From Saturnia japonica (Eukaryota; Arthropoda; Insecta; Lepidoptera; Saturniidae), in assembly GCA_033032175.1 (NCBI GenBank), contig CM065323.1:17174001-17238000 (forward strand): DNA of 64,000 bases, in the 5' to 3' direction. Of this stretch, positions 13,201 to 20,799 are shown one piece after another; position 1 is the first letter of the stretch, and every line of letters starts with the position of its first letter. The notes under the pieces were generated by a model, which saw only the letters and a program-made list of their open reading frames with translations, was not told where the DNA came from and did no database searches. The position numbers and the translations under genes are program-made.

Positions 13201-16200
13201 AGATATTACCCTATATCTTAAGATGAATATATTATGCATGCCATTGTAATTGTGACTGGTATCTAATGATAAATAAAATAATCAATAAACATCATATTGA
13301 TGTCTTCAAAAATTGTTGTTGTTATCTTTACACTGGGTTAAGTAAAATTCTTTAAATTTAATAGCATATATTTCAATTTACTAAGAACGCGTCAAAGATG
13401 AACTTTGATTGATTGTATAGTTTTTTAAAACGCAATTTCGATAATTCCGTTTTGTTAAAATAATCTCATGTGTAGCAGTCACAAAAATAAAACCAAGAAA
13501 TTTATCACGGCAAACGTCTATTGCTATCGACGGCCGGCAATAGACTAAGTTATTGGTTGGTCTTGGTCCCATCCCACGTACCGCTGACCATAAGAAAAGT
13601 CGCTCTTTTAGCGGTCAGCCTATAGAAGGTATTGAGAGAGAGAGAGAGAAAAAAAAGTTGGTTGTGGTAGATGGCAGATGTGAAACATTTAAGTGAATAT
13701 TAAAAAAAAACCAGATGATCCCGAAACACGACCAACCAAAAGAAAGTCACTGTGAAGATGTTTATTTTATTACTATGTGAATGGTGGTCGCGATCCCTAC
13801 CAACCGCTTTTAATCTACTCATTTTTTAACATGAATCCTTTAAACGATCCAGTCTATTAAAAAACAAAACTGATCTCCACACCACCAACGTTGGGACCAA
13901 AGTGTCGCCACGCCAACAACCGATCCAACCCGCCACACAATAAAAACAACAAAAATCCTCACCCATCCAAAGATTCTATAATAGAAGAGTTTTATCCAGG
14001 TGAATAAGGGATTCCTGGCTATCAAACTGGAATTATTGTAGGAGACGATCCGATGTTTGACCCGCTTCATCATAGCGGCTGTTATGGTAGGGTAGTGAAC
14101 ATAACAACCGACCGGACACTGTGCTAGGTACCTAAATATTGGGTATGTGAAGGCACAACCGGTTGTGTCTATGTAGACATCTGGAACCAAAGAAATTTTT
14201 ATCAGACACCTTGAAATCAAATTTCTATGAGGTGTTTTATTGGCTAGTTCATCGTGATAGGGGTGAAGCCGGTGTGAATCCAGTAATCAAGCAAGTTGAT
14301 AGGGATTGCGACCACAATACACATAATAATAAACCCGTCAGAGATTTTCTTTTGGTATATCGTGTTCCGTGATTAGCCGGTGTAAATCGAGTAAGCGAGG
14401 TGGTAAAGTGTCACAACCACCATATAAACAGTAATAAAATAAAAATCTTCACAGTGACTCCCACCTACCAATTTTTTAATAGCGATTTTCGTATTTTTGT
14501 ATGAACAAAAGATTTATTATTTACATTCAGCATGTATTTAAATATCTAAGCAAGCGAATTTGCGGGCAACAGCTAGTATTTTTAATTCTAAATCTGTCTG
14601 AAAAAAAAAGTTTCAACCCTAGACCTAACCATATTATCGTTTAAGGCTCACCTTAGGATTTGAATCTACGTCAATCAACACTTTGAATTGAACAACCATC
14701 AATCTTGTAAGAAATTCATGAAAACAAGACACAGTGACTCTGTTTTGGTTTATCGCGTTTTACTATCAGCCAATATATATAGCTCTCAAAAGGATTACAA
14801 GCAGACATGACAGTGGCAACCACCAATAAATTATTGATCTCTCAGTGGCCACCGTTATTTTAGGATTGTACTACAAAGGGCTACAAATTACCAACCATAA
14901 CAGCTAGAAGTTAATTGTCGAAATCAAAAAAAGAAGCTAAGAATAGAATACTATACCGGGATTAAGTTTTATGAAAGCCTCCATCCCTAACACCATAGAT
15001 CCCAGACTCTGCATCAAAAGCGTGAAGTAGGGGTATGTATTAGCCTCTATTAGCTTCTTCAGGCCGAGTCTAACAAAGTTGATCTTACTGGAATCCACTT
15101 TTATATTGAACTGATTCTGTGCTTTGTCTAGTATTGTCTGTGGTTCTGCCGTTTCCACAGTATAGATATATATATTTGTGTCAGGATATCTGTAATAAAA
15201 AGAATATAACATGACATAAAAAAATTAAAAATTAAATTGAAGTGTCCGTGTCTAATGTCAAAAAAGCAGCATTTTACTAATTTTATAACAAAAAAAACAA
15301 TTTTTTTTTTAAACATTTTTCTGTCTTTCTGTTTGTTCATTCTAATCTCTGAAGCGGTCGGACCTTTTGACGGAATTTTCACTGGCGATACCTGATGTCT
15401 TAAAGAGCAACTTAGGTATAAAAAAAATATATAAATTTTAGTACAAGTTCACAGAGTAATAGTGCAACTTCTCTCTCGCCCTCTCTCTTTGTATACATAT
15501 ATTTCGAATACATTAAGATTAGACGAAGGATAGAGAAACTATATAGAAACGCATTCGATCTCATTCTCTCATAGTCGAAAACCTATACATATTGACGTGA
15601 CAACGTCTTATAAATTGGTTTGCCGGGTGACACTTCAAGAAACTGCGTTACGCTCCGCTCACGTTATGCGCTCACAATGAGAGCGAGTGAGAGGCACGCG
15701 TCCCTTCCACTCGGGCATGGTTAGCCCGCCTAAGAGCGAGAGAGACAGACATAAAGTCGTTGTCACGTAAAACTTTCGCCCGTATACCGACTTTACAGGC
15801 AACCAATTTTTTTTATAGCTATCTCTTTTTCGTTACACATTTTCGATTCATAAAATCCGATTCACTTCAAAATAAACTAAAGTAGCAGATGCAGCGTGCA
15901 CGTTCCCCTTCGCCGCAGTCGTCATATATGAAATTGCACGCGGACGAAGTCGCAGACACAACTAGTACACAATATTCTTCATTCAATTCAGACATTGAGA
16001 ATACACTTTTAGCGGAGGTGAGGAACAGAGAGTAAAGTTCCTCATCCGCCATAGAAAAGGGAGGATCCTCCGGCCAAACGGGTGCTATGTCTGGCGGGCA
16101 GCTGCCCCAACTGTTTTTTTTTTTTTTTGAACTGACTACACTGTTAGCCTTAGTCAACGATAGAGTTAATTTCTATAGCGCAATGTAGGATAGTAGGATG

Positions 16201-17535
16201 CGTCCTATGTGGCTCGATAGATGTCTCTATGTGTCGCTACGTAGTTGTGTCGATGCGTTGATGCGTCAGTTGTGGCGAGATGTCGCTACACACTTATGAG
16301 CATAAAAATATGAACACCTGTACAAACATCCCTTTATTAACATAATGTTTTCTTGTGTTATTATGTTGTACACTGTACAATATATAGTTTAATCAGAGTA
16401 TTTAATTGTCAAATACAAAAGAGGAAATCACTTATAGATATAACAAATAATGATTCATGCTAAATAACCATTAGCCATTAGTCGGAATGTAACTTTTTCT
16501 ATTTGTTAATGAACTTTTTCAAACATTGGCCCCAATGTTCGTGCCAAGGTATAAATTATGAATGTGGTTATTTATGTGTCATACTTTGTTATGCTTGCAT
16601 GTGCAATATGTAATTGCTGAAATGATAAGCTAAAAGAACTGTTTCGTACCCATAACTGGTATTCATAATTAAATTTGGGCACTAATCTGCATCGGCTTCC
16701 ATTGTGAACATCCTATGAATCTGTCGCTTAATGTGATGGGATTCAACCAATAGCAGAGCTTTGTGAAGCGCTCATACGTTCTTGTCCAATCACAACGTCT
16801 TCATGGCGCCGTAGTTAATGGCGTCTCAGTGAGAAAGTGTCGAGCTTCGCCGGCGCATGCAACGGCGTGCGATTCGAGGTGATTACGGGAAATAATTACA
16901 AAATACAAACTATTACAAGATAACAAACAATCGGACATCGTGCGATTCGTGAGTGACGATTACAAAGTGCAACGGGCAAACCTGCGTGCGTTACCTACTC
17001 CAGCTCATCAGAACTGAACATCCAGGATGTTCCCACCGGCTGGACGAACGAGCGGACGTGGCTAAAGGTAAGAATTCCTGTCATAGGGCGACAGATTCTT
17101 AAGCGCAAACAGTCTTCAAACCAAATCCGGTGGCTGTTTCCCAACGTGCGTGGTGGTCCGCGCACAAGAACTTTCAATTGTACTTCAAGAAATTGTATAT
17201 TACTTTACAAAAAAATTAATTTCTATTAATTGTCAACTGATTTCAAGGAAATTTTGAATACTGTAATTTTATAAAATTAGGCTATAAGAATCGTCGCCAG
17301 TGATTTACCTGGTAAGCAATGCTTTTATGGCCACCCAGAGGACTCTCTCGCCACCACCACCAGCATTGCAGTAAGGGTGGAAAAATGCTATGTTGGCTCC
17401 ATCTCTCTTTCGTCGCTCCAGCTTACGCTCCTTCACTCTCATATACCATGAGGCAAAAATAAATGCAAATGGTATCAAGACGAATGTGCAAGCAAACAGA
17501 AGATAATGAAAAGTAGAGGCAGGATCACCAGAAGA
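4188..17535 (-). CDS. ALG11: ALG11, GDP-Man:Man3GlcNAc2-PP-dolichol alpha-1,2-mannosyltransferase
   Basis: Host gene for the ER enzyme that adds the fourth and fifth mannoses to the dolichol-linked N-glycan precursor on the cytosolic face of the ER. Eight coding exons are visible: 17309-17535, 14957-15189, 13963-14180, 12330-12452, 10502-10663, 9807-10005, 4795-4990 and 4188-4269. All introns are GT-AG and every codon phase matches across the joins. They give about 479 codons, close to the ~490 residues usual for the family. Landmarks are an N-terminal membrane segment, [58 protein letters not shown] and ECMAAG. The GT4 EX7E motif is split across the 9807/4990 join. No frame damage was found. 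The start codon is in an upstream exon I could not fix: a stop lies in frame just before 17535. Introns are swollen by transposons. Confidence 0.95.
4795..4990 (-). CDS. ALG11: ALG11 coding exon 7 of 8
   Basis: Acceptor TTTTTTCAG, donor GTACTA. It encodes [19 protein letters not shown] and [16 protein letters not shown]. The Glu of VEC is the second acidic residue of the EX7E motif. Confidence 0.94.
4991..5639. other. ALG11 intron, unassigned part
   Basis: Intron DNA between exon 7 and the THAP relic. AT-rich, with no open frame of note and no clear repeat ends. Confidence 0.5.
5640..6597 (-). pseudogene. Decayed THAP-domain gene inside an ALG11 intron
   Basis: Same strand as ALG11. A first exon starts at ATG 6597 ([24 protein letters not shown]) and ends at a GTAAGT donor near 6524. 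The second part at about 5940-6160 reads [20 protein letters not shown], then [10 protein letters not shown] and [10 protein letters not shown]. Together these give the THAP zinc-finger signature: C-x4-C, the FP and W residues, C-x2-H, and an AVPT box. A stop codon (TGA) lies in frame just before RFPKY and I find no suitable acceptor between them, so this copy looks broken. A third part near 5650-5860 has a basic, coiled-coil-like stretch ([18 protein letters not shown]). It could be a transposon accessory or host transcription-factor relic. Confidence 0.6.
6600..7003. other. ALG11 intron, unassigned part
   Basis: AT-rich intron DNA between the THAP relic and a LINE tail. No gene or repeat edge identified. 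Confidence 0.45.
7004..7320 (+). mobile_element. 3' end of a LINE (non-LTR retrotransposon)
   Basis: The plus strand encodes the C-terminal tail of a LINE reverse-transcriptase protein: [18 protein letters not shown] text, then [20 protein letters not shown] and a stop after GDVWM. A short 3' UTR and an A/T-rich tail follow. The same tail, ending GDVWT, occurs at 31.6-32.1 kb on the other strand. It is 5'-truncated, as usual for LINE insertions. Confidence 0.7.
7704..8358 (+). repeat. Foldback element, left arm
   Basis: Starts AAGATCCCAGAGC and ends in the AT-rich stretch AATCATTTTTATTTTA. Matches the right arm in inverse orientation along its whole length. Confidence 0.85.
8443..8556 (-). 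CDS. Short acidic open frame in the foldback centre
   Basis: A 37-codon frame starting at ATG 8556. It is extremely acidic: [11 protein letters not shown] near the start and YYDDDEDD at the end. Acidic N-termini like this are common in piggyBac-type transposases, so it may be what is left of a transposase start. It could also be chance. I cannot assign a function. Confidence 0.3.
   Translation of the reverse strand: MLNNITSDDEDDDLSGQYCDVLNDENSNDYYDDDEDD
8788..9449 (-). repeat. Foldback element, right arm
   Basis: Reverse complement of the left arm, from TAAAATAAAAATGATTC at the inner edge to GCTCTGGGATCTT at the outer edge. Confidence 0.85.
9807..10005 (-). CDS. ALG11: ALG11 coding exon 6 of 8
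   Basis: Acceptor TTTTTCAG, donor GTGAGT. It encodes [18 protein letters not shown] and [13 protein letters not shown]. The Glu of NEH is the first acidic residue of the EX7E motif. It leaves one base for the next exon, 4.8 kb away. Confidence 0.94.
10006..10501. other. ALG11 intron between exons 5 and 6
   Basis: No gene. It contains short GC-rich dyads (GCGCCGGCGC near 10145, ACTGTACATGTACCGT near 10325). These may be the remains of a small repeat. Confidence 0.35.
10502..10663 (-). CDS. ALG11: ALG11 coding exon 5 of 8
   Basis: Exactly 54 codons, phase 0 at both ends, acceptor TTCTCAG, donor GTTAGC. It contains [19 protein letters not shown], the conserved start of the C-terminal nucleotide-sugar binding domain in this GT4 enzyme. 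Confidence 0.94.
10785..11000 (+). repeat. Lep1/Helitron-like fragment
   Basis: Begins AAATCTATACTAATATTAAG, continues through a GGAACTACGG block and ends in a TTGCGTGGGTCAGCTGG-like segment. This is the layout of lepidopteran non-autonomous Helitrons. Strongly decayed. Confidence 0.45.
11001..11924. other. ALG11 intron, unassigned part
   Basis: Has a 115-codon open frame on the plus strand (10998-11345) that shows no domain, contains a CA-repeat-derived THTHT stretch and overlaps open frames in other phases. I read it as chance. Around 11500-11720 there are two blocks of inverted similarity (CATAATGGCGGCTCATCACG and GATGGGCCGCCATTTTGTG) that suggest the ends of a small non-autonomous transposon. 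Confidence 0.4.
11500..11790. mobile_element. Possible small MITE
   Basis: The left side reads TTTAGCGTCCCATAATGGCG and the right side reads CGCCATTTTGTGACGCTATT, which pair as inverted repeats around an AT-rich centre. TGTTGTGACA-like sequence lies outside both. The size suits a MITE; the superfamily is unknown. Confidence 0.4.
11925..12110 (-). repeat. Lepidoptera-type Helitron/SINE-like end fragment
   Basis: Starts ACTAGCTGTCGCCGCGG, continues through CCAAAATCGATCCAATCG and GAAACAAACAAACGGACAG. This block is commonly dispersed in moth genomes, here in reverse orientation. Non-coding. Confidence 0.5.
12330..12452 (-). CDS. ALG11: ALG11 coding exon 4 of 8
   Basis: Exactly 41 codons, phase 0 at both ends: [18 protein letters not shown] to YPPCE. 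The acceptor CAG is at 12453-12455. A solo LTR begins only 13 bases further upstream in the intron, at 12468. Confidence 0.94.
12468..13211 (+). mobile_element. Solo LTR with 5-bp target duplication
   Basis: A 744-bp block starting TGTTACGAGCC and ending ATTACCC. It is flanked on both sides by the same five bases TATAT (12463-12467 and 13212-13216). Inside are a TATA-like AAATATAG near 12881, a short tandem repeat, and AATAAA signals near the 3' part. These fit U3-R-U5 order on the plus strand. No internal gag-pol is present, so this is a recombined single LTR. It is antisense to ALG11 and starts 13 bases from the splice acceptor of the exon at 12330-12452. Confidence 0.7.
12906..13046 (+). 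repeat. Three-copy tandem repeat inside the solo LTR
   Basis: Copies at 12906-12950, 12951-12995 and 12996-13046; the third is 6 bases longer. Each has CTGCGATCAGTTCGAGAAA followed by a CAACAACAGCAAGCAGCGA stretch. It lies just downstream of the TATA-like box, so in the transcribed R/U5 part if the LTR reading is right. Confidence 0.8.
13217..13690. other. ALG11 intron, unassigned part with GA microsatellite
   Basis: No gene. A (GA)8 run followed by an A-tract at about 13634-13657 is the only feature. Confidence 0.5.
13634..13657 (+). repeat. GA microsatellite and A-tract
   Basis: Simple repeat of GA followed by eight A. Confidence 0.9.
13710..14460. repeat. Diverged inverted repeats on both sides of ALG11 exon 3
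   Basis: The left block (13730-13830) has ACCAAAAGAAAGTCACTGTG, then TTTATTTTATTACTATGTG and GGTGGTCGCGATCCC. The reverse complement of the right block (14235-14460) carries related text twice, including AGTCACTGTGAAGATTTTTA and GTGGTCGCAATCCC. The exon lies between them. They may be a decayed tandem or foldback repeat, with the exon caught in the middle. Confidence 0.55.
13963..14180 (-). CDS. ALG11: ALG11 coding exon 3 of 8
   Basis: Acceptor TTGGTTCCAG, donor GTGAGG. It encodes [18 protein letters not shown], then [13 protein letters not shown] and [19 protein letters not shown], the conserved core of the N-terminal GT domain. Diverged inverted repeats lie in the introns on both sides of this exon. 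Confidence 0.94.
14540..14582 (+). repeat. Helitron-like 3' end fragment
   Basis: The short block GCGAATTTGCGGGCAACAGC followed by TAGTATTT resembles the 3' terminus of Lep1-type Helitrons. Too short to be sure. Confidence 0.3.
14957..15189 (-). CDS. ALG11: ALG11 coding exon 2 of 8
   Basis: Acceptor TTATTACAG, donor GTATAG. It encodes [10 protein letters not shown] through [17 protein letters not shown], matching the family block that follows the GGGGER motif. It enters with one base and leaves with one base of the Asp codon completed by the next exon. Confidence 0.93.
15190..15591. other. ALG11 intron, unassigned part
   Basis: AT-rich intron DNA. No gene or repeat recognised. Confidence 0.45.
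15592..15772. mobile_element. MITE-like repeat with TGACGTGACAACG ends
   Basis: The left end reads TTGACGTGACAACGTCTTAT. The right end, on the other strand, reads TTACGTGACAACGACTTTAT. Between them is GC-richer DNA with GAGAGCGAGTGAGAG. The same terminal sequence recurs at about 20766-20790. Non-coding. Confidence 0.6.
15773..17308. other. ALG11 first large intron, unassigned part
   Basis: An open frame at 15867-16157 (minus) contains [13 protein letters not shown] and looks like degraded repeat rather than a gene. From about 16730 to 17180 the DNA is GC-richer and resembles a retroelement leader, but no protein motif supports this. Confidence 0.4.
17309..17535 (-). CDS. ALG11: ALG11 coding exon (membrane anchor and GGGGERVLW motif)
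   Basis: Preceded by acceptor TTTATAG and ended by donor GTAAAT. It encodes one strongly hydrophobic stretch ([19 protein letters not shown]), a basic stop-transfer segment rich in Lys/Arg, and the glycine-rich [15 protein letters not shown] motif. It starts in phase 0 and ends with two bases of an Arg codon. The first ATG inside it lies after the membrane segment, so translation must begin in an upstream exon. Confidence 0.93.
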
Positions 17536-19080
17536 CTATAAATAAGAAAAATATTATCATAATTGATGTATCACTTTACCATGTTATTGTTGTGACTTAA
17601 TCTAGCTATTCTTAGGCAGGGCACTAGCTCCTAAAACGGATGGCCGATGAAGCCAATGGGTTATCAAGTGGCGGCCGCATACCTGAAGATGTGTCAAACC
17701 CGCCACAATGTGGTGCCTTAACCGTGTTGCCTTTTTACAATCCTTACTCGATTGAAAACATTAAATCAATCACATGATCAGATATGTGAATTTCATACTT
17801 TTTTCATTTTCTGTTACCATTAATTATTGTAGAAAGGCAACTTGGCTAGGGCCTCTGGTAAACCCCCCACCCCACTCCCAGCCCCGATCCATATACATTA
17901 CATTGCTCCACCTAGGAACCCAGGACCTCAAGCATAGCAGTCCCGTTTATCTCCACCAAACCTAACTCTCCGAGTCACACGTGACGGTATGTATGTATAT
18001 TAGGTTTACAAAAGTTGTCTACTGGTAGATTTTCCAAACTGCACTTTTTCTAATGTCTTATGATAGAAATTAAAATTGTTCTTTGAGTTACTTTCAGAAA
18101 TGTCTTTGTTGCTCCTGATAAAAGGATTGGTTTTAAAGAACTTAGGTGTACTTAACTCATTTCACATATTTTAAAAATTATGGCCATCGGTAAGGCAAAA
18201 CAACTGTTTGACCAATCACCATAAAAGTTGGTAGATTAATGTATTTCTTCATAGAGGTTTTTATGCTATCCCTGTTGAACACCAGAACAATGTCTGCGGA
18301 GCCAGAGAGTACTTTCTTAGATACTATTTAGGTAATAATTGTAAATCATTTTTTTTTTTATAAGTACTTATCACAACATTAACCTATCGCCAGAATTAAC
18401 TTGAGACAAGTAGCCTTTTTATCACAATATAAATATAAAAGTTCAAAAACAATAAGATTTACATACTTACATCAACCACTGTAAAAACATTGTCACAATA
18501 AAGGAAAACCACAATTGAAAAATAAATATTAAAATTCGTATAGATAGAAGAAGACTCGAATATTTTTTAGTTAAATACCATGACTTAATTTTAATTTATC
18601 CTCACAGATCTAAAGCAAATTTTAGCCTGCGAAAATTGTAACTTTGTAAGGTCATAAGGTGTTGTCACACTTGTCACTGACAGACGACAGTGACAAGTTG
18701 TCATTAGAGGTGTAACGAATATATTGGTTATAGGTATAGGGATTATAATACGCGCCACGGACTAATATATTATGATACACGAATACAGATTCTTAGGTTA
18801 TCAAATATTAGTTAAGTAATAGGCACGCGATTCACAATCCGCGCGGCGAGTCACCGCAAAGTACCTTTCTCTTTGTCCGTTATAGGGGCGCGCGTCTTGC
18901 GAGTAAGTGAGATAACTACATGATTTGAAACTTCATATAGAAACGACCACTGGCTGCTGGCTTATGGTATGCGCAGCTACGTATGTATAGTAAAGAAATC
19001 ATTAACACGTCGGGCTTCGTATGAAAACTGCATGGGTTGGTAACACAAAAAGCAAGCAATGAGAACAGAATCACTATATG
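17536..19080. other. Upstream region of ALG11
   Basis: Should contain the first exon(s) and promoter. A frame open from about 18555 to a GTAAGT donor (reading through 18471, minus strand) would join in phase 0 to the exon at 17535 and is hydrophobic (FNIYFSIVVFLYCDNVFTVV), but it has no ATG. An ATG exists at 18492 in another frame that would not join in phase. About 17640-17960 holds repeat-like GC-richer DNA on the plus strand. No promoter can be called. Confidence 0.4.
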
Positions 19081-19325
19081 TATTAGGCACCGGTTTTTAA
19101 CGAATATCAATGTATTAGCTAATACGGATATTAGTTAGATTCATAGATTAGTTTGTAATTTTTGTATTAGGTATCTGTTGGTATTTCGTATTATAGAATC
19201 GCTATATTAGGCACCGTTTTTAACGAATATCAGTGTATTAGCTAATACAGATATTAGTTATATTCATAAATTATTTTGTAATTTTTGTATTAGGTATTTA
19301 ATGGTATTTCGTATTAAATAGCTGC
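19081..19325 (+). repeat. Tandem duplication of a ~124-bp AT-rich unit
   Basis: Copy 1 starts TATTAGGCACCGGTTTTTAA at 19081 and copy 2 starts TATTAGGCACCGTTTTTAAC at about 19205. Each contains the dyad TATTAGCTAATAC. The copies differ at roughly one base in ten. Confidence 0.8.
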
Positions 19326-19739
19326 AATTGCATATCTACATATTATCGTATCGATGTATTTTTGAAATTTCAAATGTAAGCATTTATTATTTTGTGTTTA
19401 GAATAAATAAAAAATAAATCAATTGACGTTTTTAATTGAAATATATAAAAATTATTAATTGTAGTTCATGAAAGTGATATTTTTTAACATAATATATTAT
19501 TTTAATATAACAAAGATTTTGACGTTAACGACAGCCCGTAATCTATACAATGAATAAATTGAAGTGTCTATTTGTAATGTCAAAATAACAGTTTTTTTAT
19601 TTCTAAATGCATATGACAGTATACTGGGAATTAGGAGACCGCTCCCGAAAACGAAGACAGACGATAGTACTAATGACACCTTTGATAATGGATCAGAAAA
19701 AAAATCGATCCTGATAAATAAAAATCATATCTAAATCTA

Positions 19740-20513
19740 AATCCTCCGTGGCCTTGCGTTGCGACTCTTTATGCAGGCGGGGCATCATCGTGGGGTCTTC
19801 GACACAGCCCGCACGTAGTGTAGTTTGTGAAAAACATTCAGGATCTTTTGGCGTATTTCGTTAGCACTATCACACTCACGATTAAAATCGCTTTCTTTCA
19901 CATACCCTCACAGAAAGAAGTCTAACGGGGGCAGATCAGGTGAGCGAGGTGGCCAAGCGTGTGGTCCTAGTCTGTCGATCCAACGATCATCAAACAGCTC
20001 GGTGAGGCGCTCACGTGGAGGTGCACCATCATGCTGAAACCATGTGCGGCGATATTCAGCCAATGATAGTTCGTCTAAAATATCTACCAAGTGTTCATTT
20101 ATAAAGTTTAAATATCGCTGTCCGTCAAGTCGCTGTGGCAGAAACACTGGCCCTAGTATGCGATCTTTAAATAAACCTGCCCATACGTTAACCGACCATC
20201 GGGTTTGGTGCCCGGTTTGTAGAACAGCGTGCGGGTTCACCTCGGAATACACGTGTGTATTTCTTTGGTTCCACAGCCCGTTTCTGGTAAATGTTGACTC
20301 ATCCGTCCAGATAACGTGCTCAATGAAATTAGGGACACGTTGTTGCTTGTATAATAACCAACGGCAGAAAACTCGCCAGCGGTCGTGATCACCAGGTACC
20401 AAAGTTTGCACATTGTGCACTTTGTATGGCCGCATTCGGTTACGCATATCGAAAGAATCATTACCTTTATCGCCGCAATTATCGTTGCTATAAACAATTG
20501 ACACCACATTCAC
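19740..20513 (-). pseudogene. Tc1/mariner-superfamily transposase relic
   Basis: Minus-strand DDE transposase of the Tc1/mariner group. Visible catalytic blocks are VIWTDESTFTRNG (first Asp), TWFQHDGAPP (second Asp) and WPPRSPDLPPLDFFL (third acidic region). The open part starts near 20513 but lacks the N-terminal DNA-binding helices. A frame break at 19907, right after DFFL, is followed by out-of-frame coding-like text (DFNRECDSANEIRQKI) to about 19740. It would have catalysed cut-and-paste transposition at TA sites. No TIRs were found, so I treat it as an old fragment. Confidence 0.8.
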
Positions 20514-20559
20514 TTTTCACTGCACTTCATACTTGACAAAAACATGTAAATGTATTATT

Positions 20560-20795
20560 TTATAGCAGCTGTCCACACGGACGCATCGCTCACTCAAGTA
20601 GGAGAGAGACAGATGTCAAACGCTGCCGAACGCGGAGGCCGATTGTGCCTCTTTGTCGCTCGTTCCGCGCTCTCGCTTGCACTTCAAGCCTTAAATGGAA
20701 CGCCTCAGAGCGAGGTAACGCCGCATTAGTCATGTTTTTTCGTGAATGCAGCCGGCTCCATCGAATTATAAGACGTTGTCACGTCAAAAACATCA
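20560..20795. mobile_element. MITE-like repeat, second copy of the TGACGTGACAACG family
   Basis: Ends in TTATAAGACGTTGTCACGTCA at 20766-20786, the reverse of the end seen at 15592. The body is GC-rich with GTCGCTCGTTCCGCGCTCTC. The left end is not clear. Confidence 0.45.
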
Positions 20796-20799
20796 ATTC

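Noticed and set aside
12777..13226. 149-codon open frame with Ser/Thr repeats
   Set aside because: It lies wholly inside the solo LTR and is produced by the tandem repeat. No evidence of coding selection.
15867..16157. 96-codon frame on the minus strand
   Set aside because: No domain; starts in a poly-Lys tract made by an A/T homopolymer. Looks like degraded repeat.
18473..18492. ATG exon as the first exon of ALG11
   Set aside because: Its frame does not join in phase to the exon at 17535 through the available GTAAGT donor.
20044..20388. 114-codon frame on the plus strand
   Set aside because: Antisense shadow of the mariner-like transposase.
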